From Chryseobacterium nakagawai (GTDB lineage: Bacteria > Bacteroidota > Bacteroidia > Flavobacteriales > Weeksellaceae), in contig NZ_LR134386.1 of assembly GCF_900637665.1 (NCBI RefSeq), positions 4,952,501 through 5,016,500 on the forward strand: a stretch of DNA of 64,000 nt, written 5' to 3'. Both the position numbers and the translations under genes were made by a program. The first letter of the stretch is position 1, and every line of letters starts with the position of its first letter. Of the stretch, positions 18,341 to 28,445 are shown piece after piece. The notes beneath the pieces were generated by a model, which was given only the letters and a program-made list of their open reading frames with translations, had not been told where the DNA came from and searched no databases.

Positions 18341-18366
18341 AAAACCGCCCGAGGGCGGTTTTTTAA
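18341..18366. terminator. GC-rich hairpin terminator between convergent genes
   Basis: AAAACCGCC / GGCGGTTTT palindrome around a CGAG tetraloop with T runs on both strands. It probably ends the lipocalin-like gene on the minus strand. Confidence 0.75.
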
Positions 18367-18380
18367 TTATTATAAGATTT

Positions 18381-18824
18381 TTATCCTTTTCTAAAAACTA
18401 AAGTTCCGGTATCATTGCCTGGTACTCCATCTAAATTTTTATTATTATCTCGAATTCTAAGTTCAGTTTCAGAATATGATTCCACTTCTTTTCTCAAAGT
18501 TTTAGTTTCAGTTCCTTCTGTATAAGTAAGAATCAGAACATTATACAATTTGTCATAACTCCATTTTCCGCTATAAGAATCTACTAAATTACAATTATCA
18601 CTAGCCATTTCATATCTCCCATAATTTCCAGAATAATCCGCATTAATTACTAACTGCCCTTTCCCTTCACAGTCATTTAGAGCAATAGTCTTTCCTCTAA
18701 ATTCATAATTAGAAGGTTTCCAGGCCCCAGTTATATTTGTATTATCCATTACTGTAGGAGTATCATCATTACTTGAACATGAGACCATCCCGACCAATAA
18801 AAGAAGTCCAATAAAATTTTTCAT
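18381..18824 (-). CDS. Lipocalin-like lipoprotein
   Basis: 147 aa. The signal peptide has the lipobox MVSC (Cys16). The mature part reads as a small beta-barrel: ITGAWKPSNYEF near the start, then GNYGRYEMAS and SGKWSYDKLYNVLILTY strands, as in the lipocalin-like family (Lipocalin_4 type) common in Flavobacteriia. Probably anchored in the outer membrane. It lies 60 bp downstream of the SusCD pair on the same strand and could belong to that uptake unit. Ligand unknown. Confidence 0.75.
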   Translation of the reverse strand: MKNFIGLLLLVGMVSCSSNDDTPTVMDNTNITGAWKPSNYEFRGKTIALNDCEGKGQLVINADYSGNYGRYEMASDNCNLVDSYSGKWSYDKLYNVLILTYTEGTETKTLRKEVESYSETELRIRDNNKNLDGVPGNDTGTLVFRKG

Positions 18825-18884
18825 AATTAAGTATATCTATATCCACATTAATGACAAATGCCAATAACTTGAATAATAATTAGT

Positions 18885-20345
18885 TTAGTATTTATCCCAG
18901 AAGAGTTTTGTTGAAACTTTATCTCCTCCAATTTTCGCAGCTGCCGCATTCACATACTTAGCATTCACAAGATATTCATCCTGAGAATATTTCATTCTGA
19001 TTGGAACTGCTTCTACTCTTGAATTTGATGGATTTACAAATACTGGGAAATCTAATCTTCTTGCAAAATTCCATGCTTGGAATCCCTTATTAAACATAGC
19101 AACCCATGATTGGAATCCTACAGACTTCTTCCAATTAGTCGCGTCATACGGAGTTGCCGCAATAATTGCATCTGCAGTAGTAATATCCATTCCATATTCT
19201 GTTACTGAAGCCTGAATGGCCATCTTATACAAATTAGCCGCAGTGTCTCCTACATTAAAATTTCTGGCAGCAGCCTCTGTTTTTAAAAACATAATTTCTG
19301 TATAGTCCAGTAAGAACCCCTGTGCATTTTCATTGGTAATCGCATCTGTAAAGTGCGAAAATAAACCAAAAGTATTAGTTTTAGCATATTTTCCTCCAAC
19401 ATAATTTCCTTCATATAGTGTAAACCAAACCGCTCTTCTTGGATCGCTCGTTGAGTTCATATAGTTAACTAAAACATCTGAAGGTAAAAAGTCATTTCTA
19501 CCAGACTGGATTACATCCTGATAAACAGGGTTAGATAACAATCCTGAAGGGAAAGTCTGAAGTCCGAAGTTATCACTCTTATCAGCGAATAACCCACCGC
19601 TATAAGCTGCTTCAGCATAAGTTTTAGCAAGAGCTGGCTCTACGTCTGACAATGTAACAGCCATTCTAAATTTCAAAGAATTAGCCATTTTTTTCCATTT
19701 AGTCATATCTCCTTTATAAATCAGATCTTTATCGTATCCTCTTACAGAAGTGTCCATCATAGCAAGAGCAGCATCAATTCTTTTGATAAGATCCAGATAG
19801 ATTGTTTTAGCATCATCATAAGGAATTTCTGCATTACCAGGATTCTCAGCTGTCGCTTTTAATGCTCCAAAATAAGGAATATCTCCAAATGTATCTACTA
19901 AATTAGCCCACGCATACACGTTTACTAATTCTATCATGGCTATATTATTCTTTTTCTGAGCAGGACTTACATCTTCTGCATCAAGAAATCTTCTTGCATC
20001 TCTCAATGCGGACAAAACTCCCGGAGAATTTACCGTAGCTGATGAAGAAGCCATCATACGATTGTAATGATTGGTAGGAATTGGTCTTGCTACCATATCA
20101 TATCTTGTTTCGTCAATATATGTTGTTTCTGACCATTGTTGAGTAAAGAAACGAGTAATATTACGGTTAACGTTAGGAGTTAATAATTGGTCAAGAAGGG
20201 CTTGTTCAGCACTTGCAAAAAGTACCCCCGAAGGAACTTCTGTTGGGTGTTTTGGGTCTTCATTCAGGGAAGTAATATCTCTTTCACAAGAGGTAAATGT
20301 TAACGTCAATGAAGCCAAACCTATCATTAAAAATATTTTTTTCAT
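18885..20345 (-). CDS. SusD/RagB-family nutrient-binding outer-membrane lipoprotein
   Basis: 486 aa. Lipoprotein signal with lipobox FTSC (Cys19). The mature protein has the helical TPR-like layout of SusD, with a long helix pair near residues 120-200 and NFARRLDFPVF toward the C-terminus, closest in type to the SusD-like_2 group. It acts as the surface lid that captures nutrients, often glycans or peptides, for the partner channel. It starts 4 bp after the SusC stop, so the two are one operon. The substrate is not evident; no polysaccharide-degrading enzyme is adjacent. Confidence 0.9.
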   Translation of the reverse strand: MKKIFLMIGLASLTLTFTSCERDITSLNEDPKHPTEVPSGVLFASAEQALLDQLLTPNVNRNITRFFTQQWSETTYIDETRYDMVARPIPTNHYNRMMASSSATVNSPGVLSALRDARRFLDAEDVSPAQKKNNIAMIELVNVYAWANLVDTFGDIPYFGALKATAENPGNAEIPYDDAKTIYLDLIKRIDAALAMMDTSVRGYDKDLIYKGDMTKWKKMANSLKFRMAVTLSDVEPALAKTYAEAAYSGGLFADKSDNFGLQTFPSGLLSNPVYQDVIQSGRNDFLPSDVLVNYMNSTSDPRRAVWFTLYEGNYVGGKYAKTNTFGLFSHFTDAITNENAQGFLLDYTEIMFLKTEAAARNFNVGDTAANLYKMAIQASVTEYGMDITTADAIIAATPYDATNWKKSVGFQSWVAMFNKGFQAWNFARRLDFPVFVNPSNSRVEAVPIRMKYSQDEYLVNAKYVNAAAAKIGGDKVSTKLFWDKY

Positions 20346-20349
20346 TTTT

Positions 20350-23310
20350 CTAGAATTTTAAAGTTACATCAATACCAATATCACGAGTTGTAGGCAGAGA
20401 TCCAATCGACTGGCCTTTAGCTGCTAAACCATTACCTGTTCCTGTTTCAGGATCTGCATAAGGTAAGTTTTTGTGAATAATCCAAAGATTTCTACCTACA
20501 ATAGAAACTTTAGCATCTCTGATACCTGTATTGGCTAAAATTGACTTTGGTAAACTATATCCGATACTTGCTTCTCTTAACTTTACATAAGAAGCGTCAT
20601 ATATAAATCTTTTATTTGGCATCACACCATATCCGTCTATACTTCCAGCTCCATTTGGATCTCCTGCAACTGTAGTGTTCGGAGCTCCATTTGGATTTAC
20701 TCCTGGATTTACAACTCCACTTTCTCTGTAATCAGCAGTTTCTACGTAAAGTCCGGTTGCCAATCCATACCCCATATCTGGAGAGAATACATCTCCTCCT
20801 TGCTTCACATCAATAAGAAAACTAAGTGAAAAATCTTTATAACGGAAACTGTTTCTGATCCCCCCAACCCAATCCGGAGTAACATTCCCTATAACTTGGT
20901 TATTGTTTCTCAGATAATTTCCTGATGTAGGGTCTACAATCTTATTTCCGTTGGCATCATATTGATAATCTGATCCTACTAAGGCTCCGAAAGCCTCCCC
21001 TACACGTGCATTAAGAGATACGTTGTTCTGATATCTTGCTAACAAATAGTTTTGAGAATTCCCATTCAGTTCAATTACCTTATTTTCATTCTTAGACCAG
21101 TTCACATTAATATCCCAAGTAAAATTATCTGTTTTAAACGGTGTACCATTTAATTGTACTTCAACTCCTTTATTATCAATCTGTCCTGCATTCACCAAAA
21201 ATGTTCTATATCCTGTAGCTGGTGAAACCGGTAGATTAATAATCTGATCAAATGTTTTTGTCTTGTAAATCGCAACATCAAATCCTAATCTGTTTTTGAA
21301 AAACTGAGCCTCCATACCAAATTCTGTTTCTTTAGATCTTTGAGGTTTCAGGTTTGGATTAGCAAGGAAGTAAGGCTGATCAAATAGTCCTTCTCCTCTC
21401 GCCTTAAATGTATTGACCAATCTATAGTTTACTGTAGAAGATCCAACCTCTGCATAGTTAGCTCTAACTTTCCAGAAACTCAACCATGACTGCTTTACAA
21501 ATTCAGATAAGATAACAGCTCCAGTTACAGAAGGGTATCCATAGCTATTATTTCCTTTTGGTAAGTTTGAAGATTGATCACGACGATAAGTAGCATCTAC
21601 GAACAAGAAATTTTTATATCCTAACGAGGCTGTTGCATAATAACTTGAAGTAAGCCATTTTGAATAATTTTCATCTGGAGGAAGTATTGTTCTTACTGAA
21701 TTGGAGATGGCAAACAACCCAGGCTTCGATAATCCTCCTTCAGTACTCATATATACATTATCAATCAAATTTCTTCTAACATTTCCTCCTGCAATACCAC
21801 TCAAATTTAAGTCTTCCGTAATATTAAATTTATAATTTAAGAATACATCGAAGTTTAATTCAGAGTTTTTCAAATTGGTTCTAGCATATCCTGAAGAAAC
21901 ATTCAATCCCGAAGCACCGAATACCTGAGGAATTGATCCATTCATTAATCTTTCTTCTACAACCATCTGTAAATCATCGTAAGATAGCTTACCTGTAATT
22001 CCGAAATTTTTAGAAATATCATACTTTAACTGAGCATAACTAAATACCCTCGTTCTGTTATCTGACTGATAGTTTTGATATCTCTGGAAATAAGGATTAT
22101 TCCAGAATTGAGGAGTTGCCTCTTCTGGTGATGTTCTATTCCATGAAAAATTACTATTTCCATTATTTGCATAGGCACTTCTTAATGCTACCAAGTCTAC
22201 GTTGGTCTGCCACCATTGTCTGAATCCAGAAACAACATTATCAGAATAACCTGTTTCATTACGCCCTTTTGTATCTTGCAACGTTAAAGTTGTAAAAACT
22301 GAAGCATGTAATTTATCCGTAAAGTCGTGATTAAATTTAGCTGATATTGTATTTTTTCTTAACTCTGAATTCGGCATCAAACCATTGGAAAGCATATTGG
22401 AATATGATAAGGAAAGATTTGAAGTTTTATTTCCCTTTTCAATAGTTATTGTATTAACATAAGTAACCGGTGTCTCAAAGAATGAAATAGGCCCATTTTT
22501 AGCAGCAACCCAAGGTCTTGCCTTTCCATAATTAGGTGAAGACGGGTCATATGAATCCCACTGATAAACCAATAAGCTAGGATCAAATTTAGGTCCATAA
22601 GAAGCATCATCCTGGAAGTTTGCATAATGATATCCATCCTTACTTAAAGGGAAGTTCCAATCTTCTCCACCATATCCAGCTCCATATTTTGTCTGATATT
22701 TAGGAAAAGTAGATTTATCAATAAAGCCTGCTGTAATTCCGGAAGTTAAAGTAACTCCCCAGCTACCATCGTCAGTTCCTCTACCATTTTTAGTAACGAT
22801 CAAAATAACCCCATCACTACCTCTTTCTCCATACAGGGCGGAAGCTGCAGCACCTTTCAAAACGTTGATGGATTCAATATCTTCCTGATTGATATCTGAC
22901 AGGAAGTTACCATAATCAAATGGTGCTCCTGTTGAAAGGGATGTGTTATTAACAGGCGAACCGTCAATTACAATAAGTGGAGATCCTCCTGATAAGGATT
23001 TATACCCTCTGATCAACAGGTTAGATGATCCACCAAAGTTATTGTTTGTATTTACCTGTAGCCCGGCTACCTTCCCTGATAGAAGAGATGCTACGTTTCC
23101 TGTGTTAGTAGTTCCGCCGGTTAATTCTGCTGCTTTTACTTCTTCTGAAGCATATCCCAGCGATTTTTTTTCTCTTTTAATACCAAGAGCGGTTACTACT
23201 ACGCCCTCGATTTCTTTTGTCTTAATAGTGTCCTTCGTTTGCTGCGCATTTGCTACTGCAATAGAAGAGGTCAATACTAAAACAAGAAGACCTGTTGTTA
23301 GTTTCTTCAT
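20350..23310 (-). CDS. SusC/RagA-family TonB-linked outer-membrane transporter
   Basis: 986 aa with a Sec signal (about 1-22, ending VANA). The plug domain begins at about residue 33 (EIEGVVVTALGIKREKKSLG), includes the SusC signature VLKGAAASALYGERGSDGVI, and is followed by a 22-strand-type barrel ending in a terminal Phe (DVTLKF). The carboxypeptidase-regulatory-like domain usually found at the N-terminus of SusC proteins is missing: the plug follows the signal peptide almost directly. It imports substrate delivered by SusD using TonB energy. Confidence 0.93.
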   Translation of the reverse strand: MKKLTTGLLVLVLTSSIAVANAQQTKDTIKTKEIEGVVVTALGIKREKKSLGYASEEVKAAELTGGTTNTGNVASLLSGKVAGLQVNTNNNFGGSSNLLIRGYKSLSGGSPLIVIDGSPVNNTSLSTGAPFDYGNFLSDINQEDIESINVLKGAAASALYGERGSDGVILIVTKNGRGTDDGSWGVTLTSGITAGFIDKSTFPKYQTKYGAGYGGEDWNFPLSKDGYHYANFQDDASYGPKFDPSLLVYQWDSYDPSSPNYGKARPWVAAKNGPISFFETPVTYVNTITIEKGNKTSNLSLSYSNMLSNGLMPNSELRKNTISAKFNHDFTDKLHASVFTTLTLQDTKGRNETGYSDNVVSGFRQWWQTNVDLVALRSAYANNGNSNFSWNRTSPEEATPQFWNNPYFQRYQNYQSDNRTRVFSYAQLKYDISKNFGITGKLSYDDLQMVVEERLMNGSIPQVFGASGLNVSSGYARTNLKNSELNFDVFLNYKFNITEDLNLSGIAGGNVRRNLIDNVYMSTEGGLSKPGLFAISNSVRTILPPDENYSKWLTSSYYATASLGYKNFLFVDATYRRDQSSNLPKGNNSYGYPSVTGAVILSEFVKQSWLSFWKVRANYAEVGSSTVNYRLVNTFKARGEGLFDQPYFLANPNLKPQRSKETEFGMEAQFFKNRLGFDVAIYKTKTFDQIINLPVSPATGYRTFLVNAGQIDNKGVEVQLNGTPFKTDNFTWDINVNWSKNENKVIELNGNSQNYLLARYQNNVSLNARVGEAFGALVGSDYQYDANGNKIVDPTSGNYLRNNNQVIGNVTPDWVGGIRNSFRYKDFSLSFLIDVKQGGDVFSPDMGYGLATGLYVETADYRESGVVNPGVNPNGAPNTTVAGDPNGAGSIDGYGVMPNKRFIYDASYVKLREASIGYSLPKSILANTGIRDAKVSIVGRNLWIIHKNLPYADPETGTGNGLAAKGQSIGSLPTTRDIGIDVTLKF

Positions 23311-23932
23311 ATCAAATTAATTTTGTACCCTACAAATTTGTAAAACTTTCCTAACAACACAAAGAATTTTTTAAAAAAAATATCAATTATTCAATAATCA
23401 CAAATTAAAACAGTCAATAAACTATTAAATTAAGTTAAAAAAACGCTTTTTAACAAAAACAAAAAAAATTAATCGATATTTCTTTTTGAATACATCAATG
23501 CTATCAATTATTGATAAATTCTATATATACATCGTCCAAATACCACATTAACACTTTGGTTTACAATAATGTAAATCACTTTTGTTAGAATAAATTTCAC
23601 ATTCTTTACGTACATGCAATGCTGTGCATATTTTTTTTCCACTCCAAAAAAAGACCAAAAACGTCGAGCGAGCAACGAAAAACAGTCTACTATTTCAATA
23701 AAAAATATGAATAAATTAATATAACAAAAGCAGAAATAAAATCCTTTCAAAGAAATAGATTTATATTTTCTAATATCTTTGATTTCTTCTATATTCACTG
23801 CAAAATTCAGCTTTTTAATTCACAATTTACAGTCAATATTTTTTCTCTGTGAATGTTTTCATAAAAACTGCCAAAATATAAAGCCAATACATTCGTTTTT
23901 TTTAATTTTACACCTCATATATCACATAAAAA
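23311..23932. other. Intergenic region between susC and rnhB (622 bp)
   Basis: Very AT-rich divergent spacer. A candidate susC promoter lies at its left end. I see no convincing gene: an open frame of 96 codons on the minus strand (23508-23798) has low-complexity, Phe/Ile/Tyr-rich content and no supporting features. Confidence 0.6.
23333..23363 (-). promoter_or_regulatory. Candidate promoter of the SusCD operon
   Basis: On the minus strand TTTG (23363-23360), 19 bp, then CAAATTTG (23340-23333). This is a -33 box with a 7-of-8 match to the -7 consensus TAnnTTTG. It would give a leader of roughly 15 nt before the susC ATG. Confidence 0.4.
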
Positions 23933-24517
23933 ATGGAATTATTACAAAAATGGACAAGCAATTACATCGAAGCAGGGTGTGATGAAGTAGGAAGAGGTTG
24001 TTTGAGCGGGCCCGTAGTTGCCGCTGCTGTCATTTTGGATGATGATTTCAAACAAAATCTGGTTAATGATTCAAAAAAACTGACGTTTAAGACCAGAATG
24101 GACTTGGATAGCTATATTAAAGATAATGTAAAAAATTACGCCATTGCAGAACTTCCACCTGTATTTATTGATGAGCATAATATTCTTAATGCAAGTATTC
24201 ATGCCATGCACCGTGCGTTAGATCAACTCACCATAACACCGGAACTTATTTTGGTAGACGGAAATAAATTTCATCCTTATAATTATATTCCCCATCAGTG
24301 CATCATTAAAGGAGATTCAAAAGTATTATCCATTGCTGCAGCCTCTATTCTTGCAAAAAATTATAGGGACAAATTAATGATTGAACTCCACGAGGAATAC
24401 CCGGAATATGGTTGGAATACTAATTTCGGATACGCTACCAAAAAGCATCAGGAAGCGCTTATCAAGCATGGACCTACAATCCATCACAGACAGTCGTTCA
24501 GACTGAAATATGATTAA
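23933..24517 (+). CDS. rnhB: Ribonuclease HII
   Basis: 194 aa, typical length. It cleaves RNA in RNA-DNA hybrids, including single misincorporated ribonucleotides. The active-site motif CDEVGRG lies at about residues 16-22, and the following GPVVAAAVIL, DSKKL and SIAAASILAK segments carry the remaining acidic and conserved residues. Cytoplasmic, housekeeping. Start ATG at 23933. A strong hairpin terminator follows, shared with convergent yidC. Confidence 0.96.
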   Translation: MELLQKWTSNYIEAGCDEVGRGCLSGPVVAAAVILDDDFKQNLVNDSKKLTFKTRMDLDSYIKDNVKNYAIAELPPVFIDEHNILNASIHAMHRALDQLTITPELILVDGNKFHPYNYIPHQCIIKGDSKVLSIAAASILAKNYRDKLMIELHEEYPEYGWNTNFGYATKKHQEALIKHGPTIHHRQSFRLKYD

Positions 24518-24544
24518 TAAAAATCTTTTGACAACTATAAAAAC

Positions 24545-24577
24545 AAAAAAAGAGAAGCAGTTTGCTTCTCTTTTTTG
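24545..24577. terminator. Bidirectional terminator between rnhB and yidC
   Basis: AAAAAAAGAGAAGCA paired with TGCTTCTCTTTTTT across a very small loop, with T runs on both strands between two convergent genes. Confidence 0.85.
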
Positions 24578-24595
24578 ATATATTGACTTAATCAA

Positions 24596-26389
24596 TTATT
24601 TCTTTTTATTTTTTTCCTGAGTTTGCTGCTGCTGTTGAGCCTGCTCCATCATTTCTCTCATCTTCTTCTGGAATTTACCTTCTGTTTTCGGTTTTTCCTT
24701 GTTAGCCTGAATCTGGGCATGAATTTTCTTCTCATCCAGAATTACATATTTAATCACAAGAATAATCAGGATGTTGATCGCATTCGATACAAAATAGTAC
24801 CATGAAAGACCAGACGCTGAAGTATTAAGAAAGAATAAGAATGTAATCGGGAAGATATACATTAATACTTTCATATTTGGCATTCCTTCTTGTTGTGGCT
24901 GCTGCATGTTTCCAGATGTCATTACAGTATAGATTAAGATAACTACTGTACAAGCCAATGCAAAGATACTTAAGTGATCTCCAAGGAATGGAACTTTAAA
25001 TGGTAATTTAATCAAATCATCATAGGCAGTTAAGTCTTTTGCAAACCAGAATCCTTGTCCTCTCAGATCAATAAAGTTCGGGAAGAAACGGAATAACGCG
25101 TAGAAGATCGGAATCTGTACCAATGCCGGTAAACATCCTGCCATCTGATTCACACCAGCTTTTCTGTAAATTTCCATTGTAGCCTGTTGTTTCTTCATTG
25201 GGTCCGCATCCTTAAACTTAGCATTTGCTTCATCAATTTCCGGACGAATCACCTTCATCATAGCACTCAGCTTGTGCTGCTTGTACATAATAGGTGATAG
25301 AATCAATTTTACGATAATCGTCATTGCAAAGATTACCCAACCAGCTGATAATCCCCAACCAGCAATAATAGCGTATAACCACATGAAGAAATAACGGTTC
25401 ATTGCTCCAATGAAAGACCATCCTAAAGGAAGAATTTCATCAAAGTTTTTATCGTAAGACTTCAATAATGGCAGATCCAATGGCATAAAATACCATGTAA
25501 AATCCTGATTCAACTCACTTCCGGTCATCTGAACAAAACCTTCGTAGTTTAATTTCTTCAGATATTCTCCTTCTTCTACATTCTCCTGATTCCCTTTACT
25601 TTGAGTAAATCCGTTCTTAGCTTCGATGACAGAAGTAAAGAACTGCTGTTTCACTCCGATCCAGTTAAGGGTTTCTTTTTCTTCCTCCATTGTGGTTCTT
25701 CCATCATAATCATAATCTTTATAATTATTGAAAGCATAAGAGAATTCTGAGTGAGATTGCTCCTGAGCTCTACCTTTTTCAAGGTTTCTTACGCTATAAT
25801 CCCAGATAAAGTCTGCTTTGTTATCAGAAGTAACTGCAGAAAGACCTTGGGTTCTTACTTTAAAATCAAGAGTATATTTAGGAAGTAAAGTATAAATAAA
25901 CTGGATTACAGCTCCATTATAGTTTGCTGTCATTGTTACAGCATTTCCATTAACAGTAGGTGAGAAAACTAAATCTTTAGTATTGATAACCTTTCCTGTT
26001 TTATCTTTAAATTGGAAACCGTAGTTTGAATTATTTTTATTAATAAGATAAAGGGGAAGGTCAGCCTGATCCGTTTTATTATTGTATGCTTTATATTCTG
26101 AAAGCTGAACTTTAGAAACCTGTCCTCCTAAGCTTGAGAATTCAATGTTCAATTCTTTGTTAGACAAATTAGCTGTCTGAATCGCATTTGGAGTTACATT
26201 TGGATTGATATTGGTTACCTGAGTTTGTTTTACGGCATTTTTTACCTGTTCCGTTTTCTGCTGCTGAGCTTTTAACTCTTCTTCTTTCATCTGCTTGTTC
26301 TGGAAGTAGAACATTGCACCGAAGAGAATCAGGCATAAAACCGCGAAACTAATCATCTGCTTCTTATCGATTCCGTTGTTTTGTTGCAT
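24596..26389 (-). CDS. yidC: Membrane protein insertase YidC
   Basis: 597 aa. N-terminal TM anchor (about residues 10-27), a large periplasmic beta-sandwich domain (about 60-340), then the conserved five-TM insertase core (about 345-560). The core includes MYKQHKLSAMMKVIRPEIDE and the QIPIFYALFRFFPNFIDLRG segment. The C-terminal tail is basic and Gln-rich and probably contacts ribosomes. It inserts and folds inner-membrane proteins, alone or with SecYEG. It lies downstream of pyrG on the same strand, but a hairpin in the spacer and a candidate -7 element (TATTTTTG, 26484-26477) suggest its own promoter. Confidence 0.96.
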   Translation of the reverse strand: MQQNNGIDKKQMISFAVLCLILFGAMFYFQNKQMKEEELKAQQQKTEQVKNAVKQTQVTNINPNVTPNAIQTANLSNKELNIEFSSLGGQVSKVQLSEYKAYNNKTDQADLPLYLINKNNSNYGFQFKDKTGKVINTKDLVFSPTVNGNAVTMTANYNGAVIQFIYTLLPKYTLDFKVRTQGLSAVTSDNKADFIWDYSVRNLEKGRAQEQSHSEFSYAFNNYKDYDYDGRTTMEEEKETLNWIGVKQQFFTSVIEAKNGFTQSKGNQENVEEGEYLKKLNYEGFVQMTGSELNQDFTWYFMPLDLPLLKSYDKNFDEILPLGWSFIGAMNRYFFMWLYAIIAGWGLSAGWVIFAMTIIVKLILSPIMYKQHKLSAMMKVIRPEIDEANAKFKDADPMKKQQATMEIYRKAGVNQMAGCLPALVQIPIFYALFRFFPNFIDLRGQGFWFAKDLTAYDDLIKLPFKVPFLGDHLSIFALACTVVILIYTVMTSGNMQQPQQEGMPNMKVLMYIFPITFLFFLNTSASGLSWYYFVSNAINILIILVIKYVILDEKKIHAQIQANKEKPKTEGKFQKKMREMMEQAQQQQQTQEKNKKK

Positions 26390-26530
26390 TTTATTTTTGT
26401 TATAATTAAAATTTCCTATTTATTGGACCTCATAAGCATATAAAAAGCTTATTCATCTATGGTCAATTTGAGCTGACAAAAATACTGTTTTTTTATCAAA
26501 ACTCTATACTATAATGCATTAGTATATAAT

Positions 26531-26562
26531 AAACTCAGGCTGAGAAAAATCAACCTGAGTTT
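26531..26562 (-). terminator. Hairpin downstream of pyrG
   Basis: AAACTCAGG (26531-26539) / CCTGAGTTT (26554-26562). The T tract is weak on both strands, so this is a probable but not strong terminator between pyrG and yidC. Confidence 0.45.
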
Positions 26563-26643
26563 ATCTATAGACGTTTATGGTATAAAATTACCTTATTTGT
26601 TTTAGTTTGGGTGAATCTCAGACTCTTCCCAACCTAAAATATC

Positions 26644-28254
26644 TTACTTAGAAGTTTCACAAGCTTTAATGAAAGCTCTGAATAAAGGGTGTGGTGTAGC
26701 TACCGTACTCTTGTATTCCGGGTGATATTGTACCCCAACATAGAATGGATGTCCTGGTAATTCCAATGCTTCTACCAATCCTGTTTCCGGATTTGTTCCT
26801 GTAGCTAAGAAACCATTCTTTTCAAATTCCTGAAGATAATCACTGTTGAATTCATAACGGTGACGGTGTCTTTCAGAAATGTTCTTGCTTCCGTAGATAT
26901 CATATAGCTTAGATCCGTTTTTCAAAGCACATTTCCAAGCTCCAAGACGCATCGTACCACCTTTATCAATTACGTTTTTCTGCTCTTCCATTAATGAAAT
27001 TACAGGATCCGGAGTTGCTGTATCAAATTCCACAGAATTTGCTTTCGTATGTCCTAAAACATTTCTTGCAAATTCTACCGTCATGATCTGCATTCCTAAA
27101 CAGATTCCCAGCATTGGAATTTTGTTTTCTCTTGCATATTTTGCAGTAAGAACTTTTCCTTCGATACCTCTGTCTCCAAAACCTGGAGCTACAAGGATAC
27201 CATTTACCCCTTTAAGGGTCTCTTTGATGTTCTCTTCTGTAATATCTCCACTGTATACCCATCTTACTTTCACTTCAGTTTCAAGGTCAGCTCCTGCATG
27301 TTTGAATGCTTCAGCAATAGAAATATAAGAATCCTGAAGGGATACATATTTTCCTACTAATGCAATTTCAACTGTTTTCTTAGGATTCTGAAATTTTTTC
27401 ACAAAAGTTTTCCAGTCTTTCAGATCAGCATCTTTATCACTTTTCAGATCCAGTTCTTTCAAGACTACATCATCAAAATTTTGTTTCTGAAGATACATAG
27501 GAACCTCATAAATAGTTTCCATGTCTTTACATTCAATAACGTTTTCTAATGGAACATTACAGAACTGAGCCAGTTTTGCTCTCTGGTCTTTTGGAATTTT
27601 ATGTTCCGTTCTGCAAACCAATACATCAGCCATAATTCCGCTTTCCATTAACTGACGAACGGAATGCTGAGATGGTTTTGTTTTTAATTCTCCACTGGAA
27701 GCCAGATAAGGCAATAGGGTAAGGTGAATCACCATAGAATTTTTCTCTCCCAGTTCCCACTTCAACTGGCGAACAGTTTCAATGTAAGGTAAAGATTCAA
27801 TATCCCCCACTGTTCCTCCGATCTCAGTAATGATGATATCGTAGTTCTGCTTGGACAGGATTTTAATTCTACGTTTAATTTCGTTAGTGATATGAGGAAT
27901 TACCTGAACTGTTTTTCCAAGGAAATCTCCTTTTCTTTCTTTTTCAATTACAGTCTGGTAGATTTTTCCTGTAGTAACGTTGTTGTTTTGGGATGTGGGA
28001 GCATCAAGATAACGCTCATAATGGCCTAAATCCAGATCCGTCTCTGCACCATCTTCAGTCACATAACACTCTCCGTGTTCATAAGGATTCAAAGTTCCCG
28101 GGTCGATATTGATATAAGGATCAAGTTTTTGGATCGTTACGTTAAAACCGCGTGATTTTAGCAATAGTCCCAGAGAAGCAGACACGATTCCTTTTCCCAA
28201 AGATGAAGTTACACCTCCTGTCACAAAGATGTACTTTGTATTCTTTTTACTCAT
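26644..28254 (-). CDS. pyrG: CTP synthase
   Basis: 536 aa from the ATG at 28254; an upstream TTG at 28272 in the same frame would add six residues and is unlikely. The N-terminal synthetase domain has the P-loop-like FVTGGVTSSLGKGIVSASLG and the CTP/UTP-binding part. The C-terminal class I glutamine amidotransferase has the nucleophile Cys in MLGICLGMQ and the His/Glu of HPEYKS. It makes CTP from UTP, ATP and glutamine. A -7 box (TAACTTTG, 28277-28270) with a TTG 20 bp upstream suits the chosen start. Confidence 0.97.
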   Translation of the reverse strand: MSKKNTKYIFVTGGVTSSLGKGIVSASLGLLLKSRGFNVTIQKLDPYINIDPGTLNPYEHGECYVTEDGAETDLDLGHYERYLDAPTSQNNNVTTGKIYQTVIEKERKGDFLGKTVQVIPHITNEIKRRIKILSKQNYDIIITEIGGTVGDIESLPYIETVRQLKWELGEKNSMVIHLTLLPYLASSGELKTKPSQHSVRQLMESGIMADVLVCRTEHKIPKDQRAKLAQFCNVPLENVIECKDMETIYEVPMYLQKQNFDDVVLKELDLKSDKDADLKDWKTFVKKFQNPKKTVEIALVGKYVSLQDSYISIAEAFKHAGADLETEVKVRWVYSGDITEENIKETLKGVNGILVAPGFGDRGIEGKVLTAKYARENKIPMLGICLGMQIMTVEFARNVLGHTKANSVEFDTATPDPVISLMEEQKNVIDKGGTMRLGAWKCALKNGSKLYDIYGSKNISERHRHRYEFNSDYLQEFEKNGFLATGTNPETGLVEALELPGHPFYVGVQYHPEYKSTVATPHPLFRAFIKACETSK

Positions 28255-28269
28255 TAGATTAGGTTTGTG

Positions 28270-28300
28270 CAAAGTTATGGGAAAAAGAAATACAAAGCAA
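28270..28300 (-). promoter_or_regulatory. Candidate pyrG promoter
   Basis: Minus strand TTG (28300-28298), 20 bp, then TAACTTTG (28277-28270), an exact TAnnTTTG match. The leader would be about 8-10 nt. Confidence 0.45.
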
Positions 28301-28399
28301 TCTTTTAGATTTTGAAAATAAGAAAACAGGCATTAAACATCTATAAAACCTGGATAAATTTTATTTTTTTTCATTAAAAGCCACCTTAATAAATTCATA

Positions 28400-28435
28400 T
28401 AAAAAGAGAGCATTTTTCAACGGAAACACTCTCTT
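28400..28435 (-). terminator. Terminator of the beta-helix protein gene
   Basis: On the minus strand an AAGAGAG/CTCTCTT stem with an inner TTTC/GAAA pair, followed by TTTTTA. It lies 10 bp past the stop codon. Confidence 0.7.
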
Positions 28436-28445
28436 GTAGTATTAA

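Noticed and set aside
23508..23798. 96-codon minus-strand ORF in the susC-rnhB spacer
   Set aside because: Low-complexity Phe/Tyr/Ile-rich translation of AT-rich DNA, with no conserved motif or start context.
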